Below, in pieces: positions 43,803 to 51,464 of a stretch of DNA of 64,000 nucleotides (position 1 is its first letter; every line of letters starts with the position of its first letter). The notes under the pieces are model-generated. The model saw nothing but the letters and a program-made list of their open reading frames with translations, had not been told where the DNA came from and made no database searches. The DNA comes from G963667675 sp963667675 (GTDB lineage: Bacteria; Chloroflexota; Dehalococcoidia; Lucifugimonadales; UBA3495). The stretch is from NCBI GenBank assembly GCA_963667675.1, contig OY763929.1, forward strand, positions 2,046,001-2,110,000, written 5' to 3'. The translations under genes were made by a program, and so were the position numbers.

Positions 43803-44561
43803 CTAGTCTTCGGCGCCGGTGCGGACCAGGATCTGGTGGGCCACGTTGTAGCCGATGGACATGGTGTCCCGCTGGGTCGCAACCTGCAGCACTCCCAGAT
43901 ACGGAGCGGCCTCCACGACCTTGATTTCATGGTCGGGAACGATCAAGGCGTCCACCAGGAAGTGCAGCAGCTTGGTGTCTTCCTCCGGCACCCGGGCGAC
44001 AAGATAGGTCACGCCGGTGGTCGCCTCGTCCAGGGTCAGCGAGTTGGCGGGCACCCGGGGCTCGCCGGAGCCCGGGATGGGACGTCCGAAGGGCGAGCGG
44101 GTGGGGTGGTCCAGGCGCTCGGCCAGCTTCTCCTCCAGTTCGGGGGACATGCCGTGTTCAAGGCGGTGAGCCTGGGTGTGGGCCTGGTAAAGCTCCATGC
44201 CCAGCAGCCGCACCACCAGCCATTCGGCCAAGCGGTGCCTGCGAGCAATGTCCTCGGCGCCCTCGACGCCCTTCCGGGTCAGCCGGATGCACTTGTCCTG
44301 GCCTACCTCCACCAACGCCTGCCGCTGCATCCTGCGTACCATGCCGGTTACCGACGGCACCGAAGTCCCCAGGCCCTCCGCCGACGGCAGCTTCCTGAGG
44401 GTATCGGTCAACTGGGTAATGGTGGGAGGCATCTCAGGGTCGTCTTCCCACATCTTATAAAGGGACAGCAGGTAGTTTTCGGTACCGGAGGACAGCCGTT
44501 CGTAGGGTTGGTCCGCCGCGGCTAACCCGGTCCGTCTCGCGGTTCTAGTTCGAGTAGCCAT
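43803..44561 (-). CDS. DtxR/MntR-family metal-dependent repressor
   Basis: About 252 residues: a winged HTH (ENYLLSLYKMWED, VPSVTGMVRRMQRQALVEV, RLTRKGVEGAEDIARRHRLAEWLVV), a metal-binding and dimer domain (MELYQAHTQAHRLEHGMSPELEEKL) and a C-terminal FeoA/SH3-like part. It represses target genes when Fe2+ or Mn2+ is bound. ATG 44561 shares its first base with the fbpC stop; GTG 44564 is also possible. Being cotranscribed with fbpC and divergent from fbpAB, it is the likely iron sensor for this uptake locus. Confidence 0.88.
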   Translation of the reverse strand: MATRTRTARRTGLAAADQPYERLSSGTENYLLSLYKMWEDDPEMPPTITQLTDTLRKLPSAEGLGTSVPSVTGMVRRMQRQALVEVGQDKCIRLTRKGVEGAEDIARRHRLAEWLVVRLLGMELYQAHTQAHRLEHGMSPELEEKLAERLDHPTRSPFGRPIPGSGEPRVPANSLTLDEATTGVTYLVARVPEEDTKLLHFLVDALIVPDHEIKVVEAAPYLGVLQVATQRDTMSIGYNVAHQILVRTGAED

Positions 44562-45709
44562 CACGCGTCCTGTGAGTCTGCCGCTCCCCCGTCCAGGAAG
44601 GGTTTCAGCATGTGGTCATGGCGCACCTTGACGCCCACGGTCTCGCCCACCTGGTATTCCGAAGTATGCGGCATGAGGCAGCGCACCGTGTTTCCAGACG
44701 GAAGCCCAACCTTATAGATGAAAAAGGCGCCCCGGAATTCCCGCTCCATGACTATACCCTGCTCCTCGGTGGACGGATAGCAGTCCAGGCAATCGGGGCG
44801 GACCATCACTTCCAATATGGGATCCAGGGGCTCGTCGTCGTGTTCTTCCGGGCCGGGGCCCCAGTTTGGCTGCCAGGCAACCGAACCTATCTCGGTGACC
44901 AGCCGGCCGTCGATTTTGGAAGCGGGCAAGAAGTCCACCATGCCGATGAATTGGGCCACGAACCTGGAGGATGGGCTGCCGAACATTTCCCGGGGAGACC
45001 CGGTCTGCTCCAGCCGGCCCTGGTTCATAACGGCAACGGTGTCCCCAACGAACAGGGCTTCTTCCTGGTCGTGGGTGACGAAGACGGTTGTGGTACGGCT
45101 ATCGCGAATGATGGCCAGGACATCGCGGCGCACCTGGTCGCGCAGCTTGGCGTCCAGGTTGGCGAAGGGTTCGTCCAAGAGCAGGACGCCGGGCTGAGGG
45201 GCCAGGGCCCGCCCCAAGGCCACGCGTTGCTGCTGGCCGCCGGATAGCTCGTGAGGCATGCGGTTGCGCAGGTCAGCCAGTCCTATCAGGTCAAGAACGT
45301 CGTCCACCCTGCCGTTCTGCTGGTCCCTTCGGCTGAGGCCGAACGCAATATTACGCTCCACGCTAAGGTGGGGGAAAAGCGCTCCCTCTTGGAACACCAT
45401 GCCTACCCGGCGATTTTCCGGAGCCACGAAGCTGCCTGCGCCGCTTACGATACGGCCTGCCAATGCAATGGTGCCTGAGTCGGGCTGCTCGAACCCGGCA
45501 ATGAGGCGTAGGGTGGTGGTCTTGCCGCAGCCGCTGGCGCCCAACAGCGCCAAAACCTGGCCGGCGGGTACGGAGAGGTCTAAATTATGTAAAGCCCGGA
45601 CCTCGCCAAATGACTTGGAGAGGCCGCTGCATTCCAGAGCGGGGCTTTTTCCAGGGGTTGAGAGAAGAGACTTGCCGTGACCGGAGAAGCCGTTCACTTG
45701 CGCTTGCAT
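44561..45709 (-). CDS. fbpC: Ferric iron ABC transporter ATP-binding protein
   Basis: 382 residues: Walker A GASGCGKTT, Q-loop VFQEGALFPHLSV, signature LSGGQQQRVALGRAL, Walker B VLLLDEPFANLDAKLR and the H-loop VTHDQEEAL, followed by a TOBE-like C-domain. It belongs to the FbpC/PotA/MalK group, and the neighbouring fbpA and fbpB point to Fe3+. ATG 45709 (MQAQVNGF) is chosen over the TTG at 45748. It leads the fbpC-dtxR operon. Confidence 0.9.
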   Translation of the reverse strand: MQAQVNGFSGHGKSLLSTPGKSPALECSGLSKSFGEVRALHNLDLSVPAGQVLALLGASGCGKTTTLRLIAGFEQPDSGTIALAGRIVSGAGSFVAPENRRVGMVFQEGALFPHLSVERNIAFGLSRRDQQNGRVDDVLDLIGLADLRNRMPHELSGGQQQRVALGRALAPQPGVLLLDEPFANLDAKLRDQVRRDVLAIIRDSRTTTVFVTHDQEEALFVGDTVAVMNQGRLEQTGSPREMFGSPSSRFVAQFIGMVDFLPASKIDGRLVTEIGSVAWQPNWGPGPEEHDDEPLDPILEVMVRPDCLDCYPSTEEQGIVMEREFRGAFFIYKVGLPSGNTVRCLMPHTSEYQVGETVGVKVRHDHMLKPFLDGGAADSQDA

Positions 45710-45832
45710 CAGCGAGACGCCGCCTTGTTCAAACCATCTCCTCCGCAATCTCCGGCTAAGATATCAGGGCTAGTTAACCGCTTCATTACGTCCGTACACC
45801 CTGAGAACTTAACCGTCGCTAATCCGGGCGGT

Positions 45833-45861
45833 AGTGTAGACACATATCGTCGCGTTGTCAA
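45833..45861 (-). promoter_or_regulatory. Promoter of fbpC-dtxR
   Basis: On the minus strand TTGACA (45861-45856) and TACACT (45838-45833) are 17 bp apart; the transcript leader is about 115 nt. Confidence 0.65.
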
Positions 45862-46011
45862 TAGGTAATGCCAATCAAAATTAAGAGCAACCGCCGGTAT
45901 CCGGCCTCCTATGCGTCGACAATCGTCCTCGCCCGCCGTAAAAGCTCACCAAGCAGCTTCCAGGCTCCAACCCGCCGGCAGGATGCGCGCCGGTGAATCA
46001 TATGAAGGCCC

Positions 46012-46040
46012 TTGACAAACTTTTGATGTTGCTATACATT
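46012..46040 (+). promoter_or_regulatory. Promoter of fbpAB
   Basis: TTGACA at 46012-46017 and TACATT at 46035-46040 with a 17-bp spacer. The fbpA leader is about 170 nt and AT-rich. Confidence 0.65.
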
Positions 46041-46215
46041 ACCCGCCGTGATTAGTATATACATATTTTTATTACATGTAGCATCGTTCTAATATATCAT
46101 GTCTCGCCATATTTTGTGCTTATCTACAAACAGAATGTCGCTACTCTAGCTGCATTTCCAGTTCGGATCCAAGCGTTTCACCAAGAGTCAATTTCTAGAA
46201 TATTGGGAGGTAACC

Positions 46216-47253
46216 ATGTCACGGATACGCGCTGCCGTCCTGCTCTTGAGCCTGCTGGGTCTATTCGCCCTATTTTTGGCGTCCTGCGGCAATGGAAGCC
46301 CTGAAGGAGACACCGGCCAAGGACAATCAGAGACATTGACCGTTTACTCCGGGCGCAGCGAGACTCTGGTAGACCCAATAATCAAACAATTTGAAGAGGC
46401 AACGGGCATCGACGTCCAGGTGAAATACGCCAACACGCCCCAACTGGCGGCTACCTTGCTGGAAGAAGGACAGGGAAGTCCCGCAGACGTCTTCTTTGCC
46501 CAGGACCCCGGCGGACTGGGAGCGGTGGAAGACTTGCTGGCCCAGCTTCCGAACAGCATTCTAGTCCAGGCTCCCGAGTGGGCCCGGTCGCCCCAGGGGA
46601 ATTGGGTTGGCCTGTCCGGGAGAGCGCGCACGGTGGTGTACAATACCGACCGGCTGACGGAGTCAGACCTGCCGGACGATATCTTTGACTTCACTGATCC
46701 CAAGTGGACGGGGCGCATAGGCTGGGCGCCCAGCAACGCCTCGTTTCAGACCATGGTGACGGCGATGCGGTCTCTTTGGGGGGAAGCCAAGACGCGTTCC
46801 TGGTTGGAAGGAATTCAGGCCAACGGCGCCCGGATTTATCCCAAGAACACTCCCATAGTGGCCGCCGCGGCGGCGGGCGAGATAGACGTGGGATTCGTCA
46901 ACCACTATTATCTGCACCGGTTCATAGCAGAGGAGGGCGAGGGCTTTCAAGCCCGAAACTATCACCCCAGGGCCGGGGGGCCCGGATCTATAATCATGGT
47001 AGCCGGCGCCGGGATTCTGGCCACTTCGGAAAATCAGGACATAGCCCAACGATTTCTGAACTACATGCTGTCCCCGGTCGCCCAGCAATACTTCGCCAGC
47101 CAGACCTTCGAATACCCGTTGGTTGACGGAGTCAAGACGCAACGAGGGCTCGTGCCCCTGGCCGACGTGGCGCACCCCGGCATCCCATTGAAGGAGCTGG
47201 CAGACCTTGCCGGCACCCAATCTCTCCTCCGCGACACCGGAATCCTGCCGTAG
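46216..47253 (+). CDS. fbpA: Ferric iron ABC transporter substrate-binding lipoprotein
   Basis: 345 residues with a lipoprotein signal (LLLSLLGLFALFLASCG; lipobox LASC). LTVYSGRSETLVDPIIKQFEE, VFFAQDPGGLGAVED and VGLSGRARTVVYNTDRL follow the FbpA/FutA pattern, and VGFVNHYYLHR holds the paired tyrosines that bind Fe3+. Anchored outside the membrane, it delivers iron to FbpB. GGGAGG precedes the ATG. It is separated from the permease by about 260 bp. Confidence 0.93.
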   Translation: MSRIRAAVLLLSLLGLFALFLASCGNGSPEGDTGQGQSETLTVYSGRSETLVDPIIKQFEEATGIDVQVKYANTPQLAATLLEEGQGSPADVFFAQDPGGLGAVEDLLAQLPNSILVQAPEWARSPQGNWVGLSGRARTVVYNTDRLTESDLPDDIFDFTDPKWTGRIGWAPSNASFQTMVTAMRSLWGEAKTRSWLEGIQANGARIYPKNTPIVAAAAAGEIDVGFVNHYYLHRFIAEEGEGFQARNYHPRAGGPGSIIMVAGAGILATSENQDIAQRFLNYMLSPVAQQYFASQTFEYPLVDGVKTQRGLVPLADVAHPGIPLKELADLAGTQSLLRDTGILP

Positions 47254-47515
47254 CGCTACTTCGCTGGATAGCGATATCCCCATAGAACGGACGTGTCGAT
47301 GATTTTGCTTACATCGCATCAGCGTCGGGTTGCCCGCCAGCCCGGGCCATGGTGATTCTGCCCGGCTCGCCGAGCGATAGAGCCCTCAGGAGCCGGGGAA
47401 CCGGCTGGACTTAGCCACGCCATCGATACCGACATACAAGGCTGTCCTTTCCGCCCGGCGACTACTTAGCCGCAGAGATTGGGCCCCGGCGGTTGTCTGG
47501 GTCCCCGCCATTGCG

Positions 47516-49039
47516 GTGGCCGGGGCGGCGCTGCTGCCCCTGGTGTACCTGGTGGTGCGGACCTTGGGGGCCGGCTCTGAGACCTGGGACGTGCTCTTCC
47601 GGCTGCGGGTGCTGGAAATCCTGGGGCGCACCGTGCTGCTGGTGGCGGCGGTCGCCGCGGGGTCTATTGCGCTGGCCGTTCCGCTGGCCTGGTTGACCGT
47701 TCGCACCAATCTTCCCTTCCGCAATGTCTGGGCGGTGTTGACCGCCCTTCCCCTGGTGATTCCCAGCTACATAGGCGGATTTATCGCCGTGTCCGCCCTT
47801 GGCCCCAGGGGAATGCTGCAACGGCTGCTGGAAGGCCCGTTGGGGATAGACCGGCTGCCAGAAATCTACGGCTTCCCTGGGGCTTTACTGACCCTCGTCT
47901 TCCTGAGCTACCCTTACGTGCTGATTACGGTGAGGGCGGGTTTGAGGCGCATGGACAAGTCCCTGGAGGAAAGCTCCCGCGGCTTGGGGCATAACCCGTG
48001 GTCCACTTTCTTCCGGGTGGTGCTGCCCCAACTGCGGCCGTCCATGGCCGCGGGCGCATTGCTGGTGGGCCTGTATACCCTCAGCGACTTCGGCGCAGTG
48101 TCGCTGCTGCGCTACGAGACCTTTACCTGGGCCATCTTCGTGCAGTACGAGTCGGCCCTGGACCGGATTATCGGGGCCGCAATGTCCCTGGTGCTGGTGG
48201 CGCTGGCGCTGGGCATCGTGGCTACAGAGGCCCTGACCCGCGGGGGCAGCGCACGGTATTTCACCAGCGGATCGGGGACGCCCAGGCCCGCCACACCGGT
48301 CCAACTTGGCCGCTGGCGCTGGCCGTCGCTGGTATTCTGCGGCGCCGTGGTGTCGGCGGGGCTGGTGTTTCCCATTTCGATACTGGGTTACTGGCTGTTC
48401 AGGGGCGTCTCGGCGGGAGAGCCATTGTTGATACAGTGGGGGGCCGCTTGGAACTCGCTGTACGTTTCGGCCCTGGCGGCCGGGATTGCCGTCGCCGCGG
48501 CTTTGCCGCTGGCCGCGCTGTCGGTCCGCTATCCGGGAATCTTCAGCAGCCTGCTGGAACGGGCAACCTACATCGCCTTCGCCCTTCCTGGAATCGCAGT
48601 GGGCCTGTCGTTGGTGTTCTTCGGCGTCAACTACCTTCCGTCGCTGTATCAGACCGTGGGGATGCTGGTGTTTGCCTACGTGGTCCTGTTTCTTTCTCCC
48701 GCTATTGGAGCGGCCAGGACGTCTCTGCTTCAAGTCAGTCCCCGCATGGAGGACGCCGCCCGGAGCCTGGGGCGAGGGCCCATTGGCGTATTCGCATCGG
48801 TGATACTGCCGCTGACCACTCCGGGCATCGTCGCCGGTGCAGCGTTGGTCTTTCTGCTGACCATGAAGGAGCTTCCGGCGACGCTGATACTGGGGCCCAT
48901 CGGGTTCGACACCCTGGCCACGTCGATATGGGCCGCGGCTACGGAAGCATTCTTTGCCCGCGCCGCTGCGCCCGCGCTGCTCTTGATTCTCGTCTCGTCC
49001 ATACCGCTTGGCTTTCTAATGCTGCAGGAGCGCCGGTAG
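47516..49039 (+). CDS. fbpB: Ferric iron ABC transporter permease
   Basis: 507 residues, about 12 helices in two internally similar halves, each with the EAA loop (SLEESSRGLGHNPWSTFFRVVLP, given here as ESSRGLGHNPWSTF and RMEDAARSLGRGPIGVF). This is the FbpB two-domain permease. GTG 47516 is the first usual start but cuts into the first helix. The same frame is open from 47381 and reads as protein (TYKAVLSARRLLSRRDW, then APAVVWVPAIAVAGAA). A CTG at 47405 with AGGAG upstream could be the true start. Confidence 0.88.
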   Translation: MAGAALLPLVYLVVRTLGAGSETWDVLFRLRVLEILGRTVLLVAAVAAGSIALAVPLAWLTVRTNLPFRNVWAVLTALPLVIPSYIGGFIAVSALGPRGMLQRLLEGPLGIDRLPEIYGFPGALLTLVFLSYPYVLITVRAGLRRMDKSLEESSRGLGHNPWSTFFRVVLPQLRPSMAAGALLVGLYTLSDFGAVSLLRYETFTWAIFVQYESALDRIIGAAMSLVLVALALGIVATEALTRGGSARYFTSGSGTPRPATPVQLGRWRWPSLVFCGAVVSAGLVFPISILGYWLFRGVSAGEPLLIQWGAAWNSLYVSALAAGIAVAAALPLAALSVRYPGIFSSLLERATYIAFALPGIAVGLSLVFFGVNYLPSLYQTVGMLVFAYVVLFLSPAIGAARTSLLQVSPRMEDAARSLGRGPIGVFASVILPLTTPGIVAGAALVFLLTMKELPATLILGPIGFDTLATSIWAAATEAFFARAAAPALLLILVSSIPLGFLMLQERR

Positions 49040-49213
49040 CAGCTGCGGCGCCGCTGAGTCCGGTTGACTTGCCATACGGGGCCAAGTATCATAATCCACG
49101 GCTTCAGGACCGGCCCGCAGGGCGGGAATTCCAGGGTGAGCGAAAGGGTAGAGCCGGTCGGTTCCCCAGCAATTTCCAGGCCGTTTCACCACTAATTCTC
49201 AAGGAGGGACCCA

Positions 49214-49585
49214 GTGAAGAAGGTAACGATTAACGACATGCCCAAGGAGCCAACTCCCATGACCGGCGGTCTCATGACCGGCACCCAGGTCTACAGGCAG
49301 CGCATCTTTAACCCCGGCGACAGCCAGAACTTCAGCTTCGGCATCGTCCATTTCGACGCCGGCTCGCGGAACAAGTTCCACAAGCACTCCGGCGACCAGA
49401 TACTGGTAATCACGCAAGGCACCGGGAAGGTGGCCACCGATAATGAGACTCTCGAAGTCACCGAGGGCGACGTGGTGCTGATTCCCGCCGGCGAGAACCA
49501 CTGGCACGGGGCCCCGGACGACACTTCCATGGCCCACATCACCATTACCAAGGCCGACAGCGTTACCGACCAGACCGAGCCGTAA
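49214..49585 (+). CDS. Cupin domain protein
   Basis: 123 residues with a single cupin barrel: NFSFGIVHFDAGSRNKFHKHSGDQ contains the first motif (G-x5-H-x-H, split here as AGSRNKFHKHS), then LEVTEGDVVLIPAGENHWHGA the second (PxGxxHxH). Metal ligands are present. The GTG start has AAGGAGG. Small cupins of this type act as isomerases, dioxygenases or quercetinase-like enzymes; no pathway context is seen. It stands alone with its own terminator. Confidence 0.88.
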   Translation: MKKVTINDMPKEPTPMTGGLMTGTQVYRQRIFNPGDSQNFSFGIVHFDAGSRNKFHKHSGDQILVITQGTGKVATDNETLEVTEGDVVLIPAGENHWHGAPDDTSMAHITITKADSVTDQTEP

Positions 49586-49624
49586 GGGGCTATCTGGGAA
49601 CGCCAAACATCACTGGATAGGCAA

Positions 49625-49653
49625 GGGCGCCGTTTAGACGGCGCCCTTTTTCT
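49625..49653 (+). terminator. Intrinsic terminator after the cupin gene
   Basis: GGGCGCCGT-TTAG-ACGGCGCCC followed by TTTTTCTAT; a textbook stem and T-tract. Confidence 0.92.
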
Positions 49654-49698
49654 ATAAGCGGGGAATAGGGCCGGTTGTGCCTCTCGGCGATGTAGCCG

Positions 49699-50577
49699 TT
49701 AGTCCGCCGTTCCAGGCTCTCCCGCGTCCGAGTGCGCCGCCGCTCTCTGCCGGCCGGTCAGAGCCAACTGTCCCCTGAGGTTGACGTAGGCCATGACCAG
49801 GGCGAACAACGCCGCCTCTACAAGCACCACCGTGGCCCCGGAGGAAATGTCCACGTAATAGCTGACGTATATTCCCGCGAAACCGCACACCGCTCCTATC
49901 CCAGTGGACAAGAGCACCACGTTCCTGAAGCTGTCGCTGAGCAGCCGGGCGATGATGGGGGGTATCACGGTGGCGCCGGCGATGAGCAAAACCCCCAGCA
50001 CCTGCATGGAAACGACTATGGTGCCGGCCAGCACCAGGGAAAACAGGGTCTCTATCCAGCCCGTGGGCACACCGTAGAAACGGGCCACTTCTACGTCGAA
50101 GGTGGCGAACAGGAAGTGCTTGTAGCCGATGAACAGTATCAATGCCGCCGCCGCCGTGACGACCGAGATTGCCACCAGGTCTCCGCCGGTTACGCCCAGG
50201 ATGTTGCCGAACAAGGCGGCGTCGAAGTCCCGGGTGAAGGACTTGTAACGGCTTATGAGGACGATGCCGACGGCAAAGCTGGCCGTGGTAATCACGCCGA
50301 TGGCTGCATCGGCCCCGATCTTCCTCTTGCGCGTGGTCAGGGCGATGAGTTGGGCGCACAGGAATCCCCAGACTGTGGCCCCGGCATAGAAGTTGAAGGA
50401 CATGACGTAGCTGGCCACCGCGCCGCCCAGGACGGCGTGGGACAGCCCGTGGCCTATGTAGGCCATCCTGCGCAGGACGATGTACACGCCGATGAGCCCG
50501 CACAGACCGCCCACCAAGGTGGCTGCGGCCAGGCCCCGGACAAAGAAGGGGAACTCGAAGGGTTCAAACAAGCTCAA
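49699..50577 (-). CDS. znuB: Zinc/manganese ABC transporter permease (ABC-3 family)
   Basis: About 292 residues and eight or more helices: LFEPFEFPFFVRGLAAATL, GVYIVLRRMAYIGHGLSHAVLGG (given in parts), RKRKIGADAAIGVI, LGVLLIAGATVIPPIIARL. These are ZnuB/MntB hallmarks. The start is probably TTG 50577 with GGAG upstream, because family members begin just before the EPF segment; an ATG at 50631 would overlap znuC by 68 bp. It carries Zn2+ or Mn2+ through the membrane. It ends the zur-znu operon. Confidence 0.9.
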   Translation of the reverse strand: MSLFEPFEFPFFVRGLAAATLVGGLCGLIGVYIVLRRMAYIGHGLSHAVLGGAVASYVMSFNFYAGATVWGFLCAQLIALTTRKRKIGADAAIGVITTASFAVGIVLISRYKSFTRDFDAALFGNILGVTGGDLVAISVVTAAAALILFIGYKHFLFATFDVEVARFYGVPTGWIETLFSLVLAGTIVVSMQVLGVLLIAGATVIPPIIARLLSDSFRNVVLLSTGIGAVCGFAGIYVSYYVDISSGATVVLVEAALFALVMAYVNLRGQLALTGRQRAAAHSDAGEPGTAD

Positions 50578-51439
50578 CTTCTTTCTCCGGCTCCTCTTCT
50601 CCACCTGGCCCGGCGCCGGTCTGAGGACCATTGTTGCGGCCGAAGGAATGGGGGCTCTCGGCCACCAGGGTCATACCTTGGTATTGAATCACCGGCATCT
50701 CTGCGCCGTAAGTCCGCTTGAGCGTTTCCGTTGTTATGACGCTGGAAGGCGGTCCCTCGGCCAGGACTTTCCCGTTCATGCAGATAACCCAGGGCAGATG
50801 GACGGCCACCGCGTTTATCTCGTGGGTGGTCATGATGATGGTGATGCCTTGGTGGTTGATCTCGTGCAGCAGGTGCATCACGTCGTCCCGGGTCTTCATG
50901 TCTACCCCTGACGTGGGTTCGTCCAGTAGCAGTATCCGGGGGCCGCTGACCAGGGCCCTGGCCAGGAACACCCGCTGCTGCTGCCCCCCCGACAGCTCCC
51001 TTATGTGCCGGGGCGCCAGATGGGATATGCCCAGCCGCTCCATCATCTCGTCGGCCAGCATCCGGTCCTGCCGCCCGTACCAGGGAAGGAACCGGTTGTC
51101 CATGGTGCGGCCCATCATCACCGCCTCCCGGACCGTCACCGGGAAGTTCCAGTCGATGGTCTCCAATTGGGGCACGTACCCGACTCTGGGCCGTCTCCGG
51201 CCCGTGGAAGTCCCCTCGACCAGCACCTGGCCCCGGTAGACGTCAACGGCTCCCAGGACGGTCCTGAGCAGGGTTGTCTTGCCGGACCCGCTGGGGCCGA
51301 GGAGTCCCACGAAATCTCCGGGCATGATGTCCAGGCTGACTCCGGAAAGCACTTCCCGCTTGCCGTAGCCGCATGAAACATCCTGCAGCCGGACTATTGC
51401 TTCTCCCTGGTCCCTTTCATGGGGCAGTGGATGTAACAT
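50564..51439 (-). CDS. znuC: Zinc ABC transporter ATP-binding protein
   Basis: 291 residues: Walker A GPSGSGKTT, the ZnuC/MntA-specific VGYVPQLETIDWNFPVTV, signature LSGGQQQRVFLARAL, Walker B ILLLDEPTSGVD and TTHEI His loop. Energises ZnuB. It begins 25 bp after the giant ABC exporter and overlaps znuB. An acidic Glu-rich tail (GGEEEPEKEVELV) is unusual and lies in the overlap. Confidence 0.92.
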   Translation of the reverse strand: MLHPLPHERDQGEAIVRLQDVSCGYGKREVLSGVSLDIMPGDFVGLLGPSGSGKTTLLRTVLGAVDVYRGQVLVEGTSTGRRRPRVGYVPQLETIDWNFPVTVREAVMMGRTMDNRFLPWYGRQDRMLADEMMERLGISHLAPRHIRELSGGQQQRVFLARALVSGPRILLLDEPTSGVDMKTRDDVMHLLHEINHQGITIIMTTHEINAVAVHLPWVICMNGKVLAEGPPSSVITTETLKRTYGAEMPVIQYQGMTLVAESPHSFGRNNGPQTGAGPGGEEEPEKEVELV

Positions 51440-51464
51440 GTTTCCCCTTCATGAATGGATTGGC

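Larger units (their letters stand above)
45710..46215. other. 506-bp divergent regulatory region between fbpC and fbpA
   Basis: No gene. It contains a minus-strand promoter at 45833-45861, a plus-strand promoter at 46012-46040 and a strongly AT-rich leader to fbpA (46040-46210). Two GTTAAC/CTTAAC-type boxes at about 45773 and 45810 may be repressor sites. Confidence 0.6.

Noticed and set aside
45770..45830. Canonical DtxR or Fur box before fbpC
   Set aside because: Only loose GTTAAC/CTTAAC elements occur; the full consensus palindrome is absent.
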